This document shows positions 11,306 to 20,722 of a DNA stretch of 64,000 nt, piece after piece (position 1 is the first letter of the stretch; every line of letters begins with the position of its first letter). The DNA is from Astragalus membranaceus (Eukaryota; Streptophyta; Magnoliopsida; Fabales; Fabaceae). Both the position numbers and the translations under genes were made by a program. The notes under the pieces were generated by a model. That model was given only the letters and a program-made list of their open reading frames with translations, did not search any database and had not been told where the DNA came from. Location: the NCBI GenBank assembly GCA_039519185.1, contig CM076846.1, forward strand, positions 125,368,182-125,432,181. The letters run 5' to 3'.

Positions 11306-14300
11306 CCATCGAGAGACTCTTCAGCAGCCTCAATGTAGCGAGTGGGAGCGGACTTATTTATCAGCATTTCTTCCTCACCGAAAATAACCACCAGCTTATT
11401 GTTGACTATGAACTTGAGCTTTTGGTGTAGAGAAGAGGGCACAGCCCCTGCCGAATGGATCCATGGTCTTCCCAGAAGACAACTGTAAGACGGATTGATG
11501 TCCATCACTTGGAAACTCACTATGAAGACCTCTGGACCTACCTGTACAGGTAACTCCATCTCTCCGATAACCTCTCTTTTAGACCCATCGAATGCCCTGA
11601 CCAGTGTAGAACTGGGTTTCATGTATGAACAGTCTACGTCTAGTTTGTTCATGGTTGATTTGGGTAGTACATTCAGGGACGATCCGTTGTCAATGAGTAC
11701 TCGAGCTAGAGAGTACTCTCCACATTTCACGGAGATATGCAAAGCCTTGTTGTGCCCTCTTCCCTCGACGGGGATCTCGTCATCTGTGAAGGTGAGGTAA
11801 TTGTTTGCAACGATATTTCCGACGATCCCGTCAAACTGACCAACTGAGATGTCTTGAGCGACATGGGCCTCATTCAATACTTTTGTCAATGCTGCACGAT
11901 GGGCATCAGAACTGAGCAATAATGACAACAGAGATATCTTTGCGGGAGTTTGGTTCAGTTGATCAACCACCTTATACTCGCTTTGTCTCATAAGCTTCAG
12001 AAATTCACCGGCTTCTTGCTCGGATAACGTCTTCTTTCCTGCATTCTTATCGACAGGTTCCTGCTCTGTGCTTTTGCCCTTACGGGCTCTTTCCTCCCCT
12101 TCTTTTGTTCGGTCCTCACTAGGCCCTCCAGGGGCATAGAAGCGCCCACTTCGAGTCATACCACCGGTCCCTGAGATGTTAATGACATCTGGGTTGGTCT
12201 GAACCTTCATATCGTAACTCCACGGGACTGCATTGGTGCTTTTAAAGGGAAACGGAACTGGCACTTGAATGGTGATTGGTCTAGGCACAGTGGGAGCTGG
12301 CTGTGTGTTCTTCTTGTAATGGATTTCCAGTGGTTTCCTGATATTCTTGCTTTGGTCAATGCTTGACTGGAGCGTTGACACGTCTTCCTCTTTCTTTTGA
12401 AGACCTATTTGTATTATGTGTCGGTCTAATAAGTCCTGGAGGACTGGCTTGAATGCTTCACACGATCCGACACAAAGAGGATCAACACACGAATCCTTTC
12501 CGGCACATCCCATCATAATGATTCCGAAGTGACACAAATTAGCATGGATGAGGTCCAGAGGTGTGACAATGTCTTCCACTTTTCTGACCAATAATTGCCC
12601 CTCAATTTCCTCAATGGCATTGACAGAGGTTTTCCCGTGTCCCGGCAGAGGGTTAGTGGCAACGTTCGGACCATCTTCTGCGAAAGTTAACCACTTAGAT
12701 TCAATTAAATCTTGTACTACATATTTCAATGCCTTGCAATTTTCTGTCGAATGGCCAACTGCCCCGGCGTGGAATCCACAGCTCGCCTCTGGGTCATAGC
12801 TCCTAGGGAAAGGAGGTTGAAGGGGTCTCATTGGACGGGGAGTGATCAAGTTGTGACTGATGAGGTGATTGAATAGGTCTGTGTATGACATGGGTATTGG
12901 GTCGAAATTGGCGGGCTTTCTTTCTTGGTAGTTTTGTGGTCTATAGCCTGGGTTGATTTGGTGAGGTGGGGCTTGTGGTGTTTGAGTAGGTATTTGTAAA
13001 GTCTGTCGGGGGTTGTTGTAGGGAGGCTTTCCGGATCCAGAGATGGCATTAGCTTCACCCTCCTTCTTTTTGGGAAAACCTGAGAAGGGCCTTTTCTGAT
13101 TGCTAGTTCCAGCGGAGCTATATGCAATCTTCCCGTTTCTCCATCCATTCTCTAATCTTTCTCCGATGACGATCATATCTGAAAAGTTTGAAGACACGCT
13201 CCCAATCAACCTGTCGTAGAAAGGTGATTGAAGAGTATCCATGAACATTGATACCATCTCTTTTTCTAACAACGGTGGTACCACCTGTGCAGCCAAACCT
13301 CTCCAGCGTTGGGCATACTCTTTGAAGGACTCATTGTCTCTCTTCGTCATGCTCTGCAATTGTGTCCTATCGGGAGCCATGTCAATGTTATATTTGTATT
13401 GCCTCAAAAATGCATCGGCTAGGTCTTTCCAGCATCTGATATGGGCACGTTCCAATTGCATGTACCAGCTCGAAGCTGCCCCAGACAGACTATCTTGGAA
13501 GTAGTGGATGAGCAATTTGTCGTCGTGAGCAAACGCCGCCATTCTCCTGCAGTACATGGTTAAGTGGCTTACAGGGCAAGTCGACCCTCTGTATTTGTCA
13601 AAGTCTGGCACCTTAAATTTTGGAGGGATGACTACGTTAGGGACGAGGCACAAGTCATAAGCATCTCTCGCACCAACATTGGATCCCTCCACTGCTCTCA
13701 ACCTTTCTTCAAGCATTTGTAGTTTGTCTTGGGCTTGAGGGTTCTCCATAGAGCGATTGTGAGGGAGCCCACTCATACCATAGTAAGGATGGATCATCGG
13801 AACTATGGCTGGGTTCACATTTGGGGTATGTGAATGAGTGGGATTCCTAAGGTTGGAACCTTGAGCTTGAGCGTCAACTATCGGCGGTGGAGGGCAGCCA
13901 AGTGGGATTCCTTGTGGTACAACGACGGGGGTCGGGTTTTGAACTTGTGGTGCCCCCGGATTACCATTGTGACCCGTTGGTGTAAGCTGTTGTTGGCCCG
14001 CGACTCCTGAGGGACCGGCTTCTGGACTAGCATTGACTGTCGGAGGTGTGTAACCTTGTGGAAGTCCGTAAGGAGGCCATATGTAACCCTGGTCATTAGT
14101 CCCAGTGGGGGGCACTGTATGCGGGATCCCGAGTCCATTGGGAGGAGGAGGGTTGGTAACTTGATTTTCCGTGTTTCCAGCGGAGACATCTTCACTGGTG
14201 TCTTTGTCCCTCAGAGTTTGTAAGACCTTTAAGATTTCAGCCATCTGTTCTTTCATCCCATCTATTTCTGCCCTAAGCTCTTGATTGCCTAAGTCTTGGG

Positions 14301-14430
14301 GTGGATTGCCTTGATCCGGGATATCTTGAGGCGGATTGTTCTGATTTTCCTCCATGTTTCTGGCCTGAGAACGAGTCCAATAGCGATGTTGACGCACCAG
14401 CTTGTCTTTTACTCTCTGTTGGTGGGACAC
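11284..14430 (-). CDS. Ogre gag-protease polyprotein
   Basis: 1048 residues without a stop. An N-terminal Gln/Pro/Gly/Asn-rich region follows the start; a gag capsid block (about residues 265-440: PKFKVPDFDKYRGSTCPVSHL ... ESFKEYAQRWR) is the retrotransposon-gag fold. A Cys/His patch (CGFHAGAVGHSTENC, near 560) is the likely nucleocapsid finger. An aspartic protease lies near the C terminus (ARVLIDNGSSLNVLP, with the D-N-G-S-S variant of DTG/DSG usual for Tat, then LLGRPWIH). Gag packages the RNA; protease cuts the polyprotein. The ATG at 14430 is preceded by a 241-bp gap from ORF1, so translation as a separate cistron or from another RNA must be assumed. Confidence 0.9.
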   Translation of the reverse strand: MSHQQRVKDKLVRQHRYWTRSQARNMEENQNNPPQDIPDQGNPPQDLGNQELRAEIDGMKEQMAEILKVLQTLRDKDTSEDVSAGNTENQVTNPPPPNGLGIPHTVPPTGTNDQGYIWPPYGLPQGYTPPTVNASPEAGPSGVAGQQQLTPTGHNGNPGAPQVQNPTPVVVPQGIPLGCPPPPIVDAQAQGSNLRNPTHSHTPNVNPAIVPMIHPYYGMSGLPHNRSMENPQAQDKLQMLEERLRAVEGSNVGARDAYDLCLVPNVVIPPKFKVPDFDKYRGSTCPVSHLTMYCRRMAAFAHDDKLLIHYFQDSLSGAASSWYMQLERAHIRCWKDLADAFLRQYKYNIDMAPDRTQLQSMTKRDNESFKEYAQRWRGLAAQVVPPLLEKEMVSMFMDTLQSPFYDRLIGSVSSNFSDMIVIGERLENGWRNGKIAYSSAGTSNQKRPFSGFPKKKEGEANAISGSGKPPYNNPRQTLQIPTQTPQAPPHQINPGYRPQNYQERKPANFDPIPMSYTDLFNHLISHNLITPRPMRPLQPPFPRSYDPEASCGFHAGAVGHSTENCKALKYVVQDLIESKWLTFAEDGPNVATNPLPGHGKTSVNAIEEIEGQLLVRKVEDIVTPLDLIHANLCHFGIIMMGCAGKDSCVDPLCVGSCEAFKPVLQDLLDRHIIQIGLQKKEEDVSTLQSSIDQSKNIRKPLEIHYKKNTQPAPTVPRPITIQVPVPFPFKSTNAVPWSYDMKVQTNPDVINISGTGGMTRSGRFYAPGGPSEDRTKEGEERARKGKSTEQEPVDKNAGKKTLSEQEAGEFLKLMRQSEYKVVDQLNQTPAKISLLSLLLSSDAHRAALTKVLNEAHVAQDISVGQFDGIVGNIVANNYLTFTDDEIPVEGRGHNKALHISVKCGEYSLARVLIDNGSSLNVLPKSTMNKLDVDCSYMKPSSTLVRAFDGSKREVIGEMELPVQVGPEVFIVSFQVMDINPSYSCLLGRPWIHSAGAVPSSLHQKLKFIVNNKLVVIFGEEEMLINKSAPTRYIEAAEESLDGCYPKLP

Positions 14431-14671
14431 ATGTTATGAGTATATGAATGGATGAAAATGCGAATGATGCATGTGTGCATGAGTCTTATTGTTTTAGGTC
14501 GGGAATTGCAAGCGCATCCTGATTTGTCATAAGTACACAAATTAAAGTTCCACAATATTTTCAAGATAAAGGATCAGCATGTGAGACAAACAAACTTCAT
14601 TGATGGAGGAAAGTACAACATTTTGGAAATAAAACTTCGAAAAGAAAAGTACAATGTTCTTTAAATTTCAC
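14431..14671. other. Ogre ORF1-gag spacer
   Basis: 241 bp between the ORF1 stop and the gag start. No ORF, no obvious structure; one ATGCATGTGTGCATG-like alternating stretch near 14466-14481. Confidence 0.6.
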
Positions 14672-16723
14672 TCAAATACATATGGCTTTCATTTTTCCAC
14701 TCCTCCCTCTTTTTCTACTAGTAGCGCTGCCAGCCTTCTCTCGGAGTTCGGCAATCAGAACCTCGCAAAACTCCATGAATTCGGAAACTTGGACCGGGGT
14801 GTTAAACGGGTGCATTGCCGCGTTAGCCTCCTTTAGACGTTTGGGGATTCCTATGATAGCTTGATCGGCCAGCCATGCCAACTTTGAGAATCTGTCTTTC
14901 CAGTATAAGCTTTCATTCTTCAACTCTACGAAGACTTCATGGTTTTCTATCTTGCTGACCAACTCCACGAAGCGGTTCTCCCAATAGATGCTTTCTGTCT
15001 TCAGCTGGTGGTAGACCTCCTCTTGATATCTGATATGGTCGTTCAGCTCATCAGATTTTTCATGCTCCCTTCTTAAGGCTTGCTGGTATTCTCGGAGTAT
15101 CTCTTCAATGGTATCTTTATCCTGCTTGATACTTTTCACTTGCTCTTCAAATTCGGCTGCCATCATCCGGGACTCTCTCTTTGATACCATTAGTAGGCTC
15201 TGTGCGGTCTTTTCAGCCATCATTGATTCTTCCCATAACTTTTTCCATTTGTATGTATCATCGATGGCTTGGTTCATTTTCAGGTTGCAACGTTTTATTT
15301 CCTCTTTCGCTCCTCTTAGGTACCTTTGAACCTCTAGTTTGTCCTTTTGTTCAATCTTGAGCTGCTTGCGGCTGTCTTCCACGGCCACTGACTTACTTGT
15401 GTTCTCCTCCTTCAACTTCTGGTTTTTTAGGAGCACTTTCTCTAACTCTGCCTGTAAGCCCTTCTTTTCTTCCTCGGCCTTTGACAATGCCATTTTAAGC
15501 TTATCTAAATCTTCGACAGTGGGAAGGGTAGGTTCAGGTATTTCTTCTTCAACCCATAGTGCACTTTGGTAAGGCAATCGGGTGTCTTGGATCCTCTTTT
15601 GGAGCCATTGACGAAAGGTGGTTTCCTTATCGCCGCTCTTCTTAGTAAGCTCTTGTCCCTTGCGGACGACCATATCCCACGCTTGAGAAATCTTCCGGAG
15701 CATGTCAACCTCTTTTGGGCTTCCTTCATGGAGGTAAAAAGGGATTAACATGTCTTCGGTGGGCGGATTTCGCATGGGGTACCCCAGCTGTCTTAGAGTT
15801 AGAGAAGGATTGTAATTTATGCATCCTCTTGTCCCCATGAGCGGGACGTTTTGAAAGCTTCCGCATTGAAAAACTACTGTGGGCCTCTCTTTCCACCACG
15901 ATGGGTGCCAACGAATCTTATATTCATGAAGGCCCCCCAGCACTTGCAACCATTCACCAGTGTTCATTGCCTTCACATCACACCCTCTGGCGTCTTCAAT
16001 TGGGCCTTCTACCCTGACTTTGTTAACGAAAGCATGGGTGAGAAGCCAAACATACAGGGCGTGCAGGCAGCAAGATATCCTTTTTCCCCTTAGCTCACTA
16101 TAATGAGTGAAAGTACAGTAAGTGTCTGCAAGCATGGCAGGAATCGGATCTTTGAAGGATAAGAAGACGCCAATAGCTGTTGTGTCCACATATCTTTCAA
16201 GGCGTGGAAATAGGACAATGCCAAAGATAGTCAAAGCTAACACCTGCTTAAAAGGACCCCAATTTCTAGCGTCGGCGAAGAATTTCATTTGGTCTTCCAG
16301 ATACTCTTGTGGGAATCCTGCAATGCCATTTCGATTTTTCTTCCGGAGCTTCAAGTTCTCTTTGCTGGTTTGTAACATTGAGGCGAGCTTCTCATCTGTG
16401 TAGTATTGTCCCTGATACTGGTAGGGTCCCTTGTCTTGTTGAGGAAAGCCGAAGATCTGTGTATATTCTTCCAGGGTAGGTGCCATCTGGAAATTTTTGA
16501 AAGTGAAGCATCTTAATGAAGAGTCGTAGAACTGGCTCAGGGCGGCAATGGCATCCGTTTGTACGTCCAATTGTAGTAACATAATAATCTTCCCATACAC
16601 CCTATCAAAAGACCTGCGCTCGATGGGCGGCAATCGACCAGCACATTCCCTTAGACTTGTCAGGTTAGGCTGCTTCACTATAGGGTAGTTCAGAGTTTGG
16701 ATTGCTTCACAGTTTGATCCCAT
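14672..16723 (-). CDS. Ogre ORF1 (extra protein of unknown function)
   Basis: 683 residues, uninterrupted. The N-terminal two thirds is globular, with conserved-looking blocks (FKNFQMAPTLEEYTQIFGFP, LALTIFGIVLFPRLERYVD, YCTFTHYSELRGKRI, HPSWWKERP). I associate this with the plant DUF7745-type family found in Ogre ORF1 and in scattered plant proteins; the name is from memory. From about residue 405 to 600 it becomes charged with Leu/Lys/Glu heptads (LDKLKMALSKAEEEKKGLQAE...), a long coiled coil, and it ends in a basic tail (TSRKRGRSGKMK) that could bind nucleic acid or act as a nuclear signal. ORF1 between the 5' LTR and gag is the defining extra gene of Ogre. Its role is unknown; the intact frame argues it matters to the element. 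Confidence 0.85.
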   Translation of the reverse strand: MGSNCEAIQTLNYPIVKQPNLTSLRECAGRLPPIERRSFDRVYGKIIMLLQLDVQTDAIAALSQFYDSSLRCFTFKNFQMAPTLEEYTQIFGFPQQDKGPYQYQGQYYTDEKLASMLQTSKENLKLRKKNRNGIAGFPQEYLEDQMKFFADARNWGPFKQVLALTIFGIVLFPRLERYVDTTAIGVFLSFKDPIPAMLADTYCTFTHYSELRGKRISCCLHALYVWLLTHAFVNKVRVEGPIEDARGCDVKAMNTGEWLQVLGGLHEYKIRWHPSWWKERPTVVFQCGSFQNVPLMGTRGCINYNPSLTLRQLGYPMRNPPTEDMLIPFYLHEGSPKEVDMLRKISQAWDMVVRKGQELTKKSGDKETTFRQWLQKRIQDTRLPYQSALWVEEEIPEPTLPTVEDLDKLKMALSKAEEEKKGLQAELEKVLLKNQKLKEENTSKSVAVEDSRKQLKIEQKDKLEVQRYLRGAKEEIKRCNLKMNQAIDDTYKWKKLWEESMMAEKTAQSLLMVSKRESRMMAAEFEEQVKSIKQDKDTIEEILREYQQALRREHEKSDELNDHIRYQEEVYHQLKTESIYWENRFVELVSKIENHEVFVELKNESLYWKDRFSKLAWLADQAIIGIPKRLKEANAAMHPFNTPVQVSEFMEFCEVLIAELREKAGSATSRKRGRSGKMKAICI

Positions 16724-17575
16724 ATTGCCTTGCTTATGACAAAACTTTCGAACCTCTTACAATTCCCGGCAAACCTAAATGAGATGAATAGCATGCAATG
16801 TGAGGATTTTTTTTTGTATTTTTTTTTTGTGAAATAATGATGATGTATGATGAATTAAAGAAAGACGTTACATGCGTTAATAAAAGCATATTTTGGTGAT
16901 TCAAATTTTGAGGAACATTAACCATGTCACATAAAATATACGTAAAGGACAAAAAAGAGTAAATGGTTTTCATTATTTGATTTTTTTGAAAGATAAAAAG
17001 TTTTTGCGATGATGCAGCGGGTAGGTGAATTGCTTTTGTGTCCTAAACAAGTTATGTCTTACATATAGGTCACGGTCTAGGGTCACTTATGTGATCAACC
17101 TCTCAGGTAGTTCTATTCACTTCCTCACAAAGGTTTCCAGAGCTAAAATCCCTTTCACGATATGACCCACAACGATAGCGAGCTACCTGGTGTGGGATGC
17201 CGCGAAAGAGCATACTCTGGTTGAGATTTTCATGAGAGTCAGACAGATAAATCCAGAATGACTGTCACTAATCATCTCCGCTCGTCCTAAGTTTATTTTT
17301 CAGACCCGGGTATAGGGCCCCACTCAGAAGTGTGTGAATAAATAGGTGTAGGTGATGTGTGTGATATAAGCAACCTAAACTACCCAAACTGCAAAAGAGC
17401 AAACAGATAGCAATATAAAAGTCTTCTACCCTAAGGTTTGCAAGAAAACAAATAGCAGAATAAAAGTCTTCTACCCTAAGATTCAATATGCGAATATAAA
17501 GACTAAGGGTAAATAAAGTACTAAACTAATAATTTACACATTTAATTAAATTAGGCTTGACCCTCTAAAAAAAAG
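16724..17575 (-). other. Ogre 5' untranslated leader
   Basis: About 850 bp between the PBS and the ORF1 start. It holds T-rich runs (16805-16830), a duplicated 26-35 base block with AAGTCTTCTACCCTAAG (17420-17438 and 17464-17482), and no long ORF. It probably contains packaging signals, but I cannot point to one. Confidence 0.65.
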
Positions 17576-17593
17576 TCCCCAGTGGAGTCGCCA
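17576..17593 (-). promoter_or_regulatory. Ogre primer-binding site for tRNA-Arg
   Basis: Two bases after the 5' LTR the minus strand reads TGGCGACTCCACTGGGGA. This is the exact complement of the last 18 bases, with CCA added, of the tRNA-Arg(ACG) gene at 48179-48250. Ogre elements are reported to prime from tRNA-Arg. Confidence 0.93.
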
Positions 17594-17595
17594 GC

Positions 17596-20500
17596 TGTAG
17601 CGACCGAAGAATCCGAGGAGGGATTCCGCGTTGCTTTTGAACAATGGAGCCGCCATCAATATTTATTTTTAGGAAAACATTGAAAAAACCTTTGTTTTTG
17701 GGTTCGGGGGTCGATTAAGTGCGGGGAAGGTACAAGCACCCCGCAACATCCTAAAAAGGTTACCTTTTAATTTAATGTGTAGAAAAAAATTAGTTTAAAG
17801 AAAACACTTTAATTTACCCTTTTTTGTTATTTGCAAAAAAACGGAAAAAGAAGACTTAATAAAAATTTTAGTTTTTTGCGCTCGACGGGAGTGGGCCCCC
17901 GCTCCTACGTATCTCCGGGTGCGATGGAGAAATCAAAGCTACGTAGTTCTTGGTTAGAAAAAATTTGTGTGTTGGTATTTTTTATTTTTTTTGAAAAGTT
18001 TGGGAAAACTAGAGACCGTTCATGGTGACCAAACAGATAAATCCAGAGTGGTCGTCATTAATGGCTTATTCGGAAAAGAAGGTATTTATAGCGTTCAAAC
18101 AAGCGAGGCCCAGAGTGACCGCTATAGACAACCTATTTTTTTTGCGCGAATTCGATTTTTCGAAAGAAAGAAAAAAAAGAACGGTTCGGAAGCATCACGT
18201 TGTGAAAAAAAGCGGAGAAGTGATAAAAGGGGGGTGCAAATAATAAAGGAGTTGTATTAAAAAGGGAGGTGTGAATAGCGTTTTGACGCTAGAAAAAAAG
18301 TGTCACCGGGGGTGCAAATAGCGTTTTGACACTAAAAGAAAATGGTTGCCGGGGGTGTAAATAGCGTTTTGACGCTAAAAAAACGATTGACGGGTCTATT
18401 ACCTTTTTTACTATTCTACCCTAGAGCACGTGGTTCTTGAAACGCTTTTCCTCAAAAAAAAACCTAGACTAAACAAGTGGTATTTTGAAAGCGGATTATG
18501 GAGAAAAAATCTTTTGTTGTTTTTTTTTTTTTTGTTGTCATAGTTATTATCTAAATAAAAGGGGGCCTTTTTACTTTTTTTTTGAAAAAAGATTTTTGTT
18601 ATTATGTTATTTTTTTCAGAAAAGAGTAGTGACACTAGTAACCATTTATTTTTTAAAAAAATATTTTTTAGTATTTGAAAAAAAACTTTATTTAAATCCG
18701 AAAATAAAAAAGGAACACATTTTTTTATCACTTTTTTTTAATCCGAAAAATAGTAACCATTTATAAAAAAAATCAACATTTTTTTTACTCTTTTTTTTTT
18801 ACTCCGAAAAAATAGTAGTTGTTTAAAAAAAACAACACATTTTTTTTTATCACTTTTTTTAAGCCGAAATTTAGAATAATTTATTAAAAAAAGGCACAAC
18901 ATTTTTTCACTTTCTTTTTTTTTTTAATCCGAAAATATTAGTACCTACAATAAAAAGAACACATTTTTTTTTAACACTTTTTTTTTTAGGTTTATTTTAA
19001 ATCCGAAAATAGTAATCATTTTTTAAAAAAACAACATATTTTTTTAGCACTTTTTTAGTCCGAAAATTGCAACATAAAAAAAACAATAATAACAACATAT
19101 ATACATCTATAAAAACAGCAACTAAACTAAAAAAAAAAAGCAATAATATGTTCAAAAAAAAAAACAACCAATACTAATATTTATAAAAAAGTCAATAACT
19201 AATATTTATATAAAAAAAAGCAACCAATATATTTTTTAAAAACGTGAACAACAATAATAACAATAAAAATGGCAATGATAATATGAACAAAATTACAATA
19301 ACTAAAAAAAACGAAAAGGCAACAATACTACAAATTATTACATTTTTGTACCTTGAACAAATCCAAGCTTTCTTCTTCGGATCTCTTCAATACAACAAAA
19401 TTTTAAACTAAAAAAACTAAGAAGGAAGAAAAGAAGGGGAAGAAAATTTTTCTAAGAGAAACCCTAATTTTTTTAGAAGATTCTCCTTTTTTTTCTAAGA
19501 GCCAAATCCGTCCCCCCTCCTCTAAGTGGGGAACCCTATTTATACAAGAGAAAAAAAAAACAAGCTTCTTCCATCTTCTGCCCCACTTCAACCACTCTTG
19601 GATAGTGATGATGATCTTTTTTGATATGATGGAGGTTTGGGGGGAGTTGTTGAAGGGGAAAATAAAAGATGAAGACATGTGAGATGTGGGGGAGGTGATG
19701 GTCGAAGGTATGGGCATGAGGAAGGGGAAGGGAGTGCCATGTGTGAAGTGTGTGATAGGGAGAGGAATGGATGAGTGTGTGAAGAGAAAAGAAAATGAGT
19801 GTGTGAGAGGAGGGGAGAGGAGAGAGCCGTGGGGTTTGAGGGAGGAAAGAGAAAGGATGAAGTGAAGGTTGAGTGTGGTGTTGCTTTAGGGTTGAGTGTG
19901 AGAGAGAGTGAGTTGAGTGATGTGTGAGGGAGAGAGAGAGAAGAGGGGGGCGTAGGAAAAAGGGGGAAGAGCCGTTGGGAGAGGAGAGAGGGAAGGGTGG
20001 AGTGTATGGGGAAAGGAGATATGGGGAAGTGGGGTTGTGTGTGGAAGTGGAATTGAGAGAAAAGAGGAGAGGTGGAGTGTGGAAGGGAGAAAGCAAATTT
20101 CAAGGAGAAAAAAAGGGGGGTGGGGTCGAATATGGAGGAGGATTTTTTGGGATGAATGTGGATGATTTTTGGGTTAAGGGGGAGAGTGAATGTGGATGGT
20201 TTTTAGGGTAAAGGGGGGTGGTCGAATTAGGGTTAGGTTGGAGTGGGTTGGATGGAGTTGTGTGTTGGGTTATGGGTTGGATATGGGTTAGGGTTAGGAT
20301 ATGGATTGGGTTTGGTGGAGGAGTTGGATTGGGCTTGGTGGAGGAGTTGGATATGGGTTAGGGTTAGGATATGGATTGGGTTTGGTGGAGGAGTTGGATA
20401 TGGGTTAGGGTTAGGATATGGATTGGGTTTGGTGGAGGAGTTGGGTTGGGCTTGGTCTAAGGTTATGCGAATTGGGCATAAGGTTTGGTGGAGGAGTGGG

Positions 20501-20717
20501 CTTTAGATGGCCCAATCCTAAATGCACCTCTATATATTTTTTACAAACCTCCCCTATTTCCTCCTTTGCTTATTTTGTTTTGATACTTCTAGTTACTATT
20601 TTCTTGTGTTAAAAAAAACTTGTGACAAATAAAATAATGACTAAAATAAAATAATTATTTTCATCAAAAGTAAATAAAAATTTCTCATTTTGGTTAGGAC
20701 AAAATTAGGGTATTACA
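17596..20717 (-). repeat. Ogre 5' LTR
   Basis: 3122 bp, the same ends and internal order as the 3' LTR. In transcription order (minus): TTAGGG-like array, GT/GA-rich block, TATA box, A/T-rich block, palindrome repeats, LTR end, PBS. One of the three palindromes (near 18316-18331) carries gacact instead of gacgct, which breaks its symmetry. Confidence 0.93.
19537..19544 (-). promoter_or_regulatory. Ogre LTR TATA box
   Basis: Minus strand CTTGTATAAATAGGGTTC, a canonical plant TATAAATA box in the 5' LTR (same box at 4589-4596 in the 3' LTR). Transcription should start about 25-35 bases downstream, near 19505-19512. Confidence 0.75.
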
Positions 20718-20722
20718 GCGCA
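20718..20722. repeat. Ogre target-site duplication, right copy (GCGCA)
   Basis: Follows the LTR end TATTACA. The host frame here reads GCT GAT GCG C on minus; rejoining to the left flank restores the A-D-A-L-S-R motif at the RNase H/integrase boundary of Tekay-A. Confidence 0.93.

Larger units (their letters stand above)
2649..20717 (-). mobile_element. Ogre: Tat-lineage Ty3/gypsy retrotransposon (complete, 18.07 kb)
   Basis: A full-length element: 3.12 kb LTRs with TG...CA ends, GCGCA TSDs, PBS for tRNA-Arg, an extra ORF1 before gag, gag-protease, a G-patch exon, a short intron, and pol carrying RT, gypsy RNase H, an archaeal-type RNase H and integrase. ORF1, the intron between protease and RT, the tRNA-Arg PBS and the large LTRs are the published hallmarks of Ogre elements of legumes. 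The long ORFs are open and the two LTRs differ only at scattered single bases and in A/T-run lengths, so the insertion is recent. It sits in the RNase H/integrase junction of Tekay-A. Confidence 0.93.

Noticed and set aside
17576..17593. tRNA gene at the Ogre LTR border
   Set aside because: Only the last 18 bases of tRNA-Arg are present; it is the primer-binding site, not a gene.
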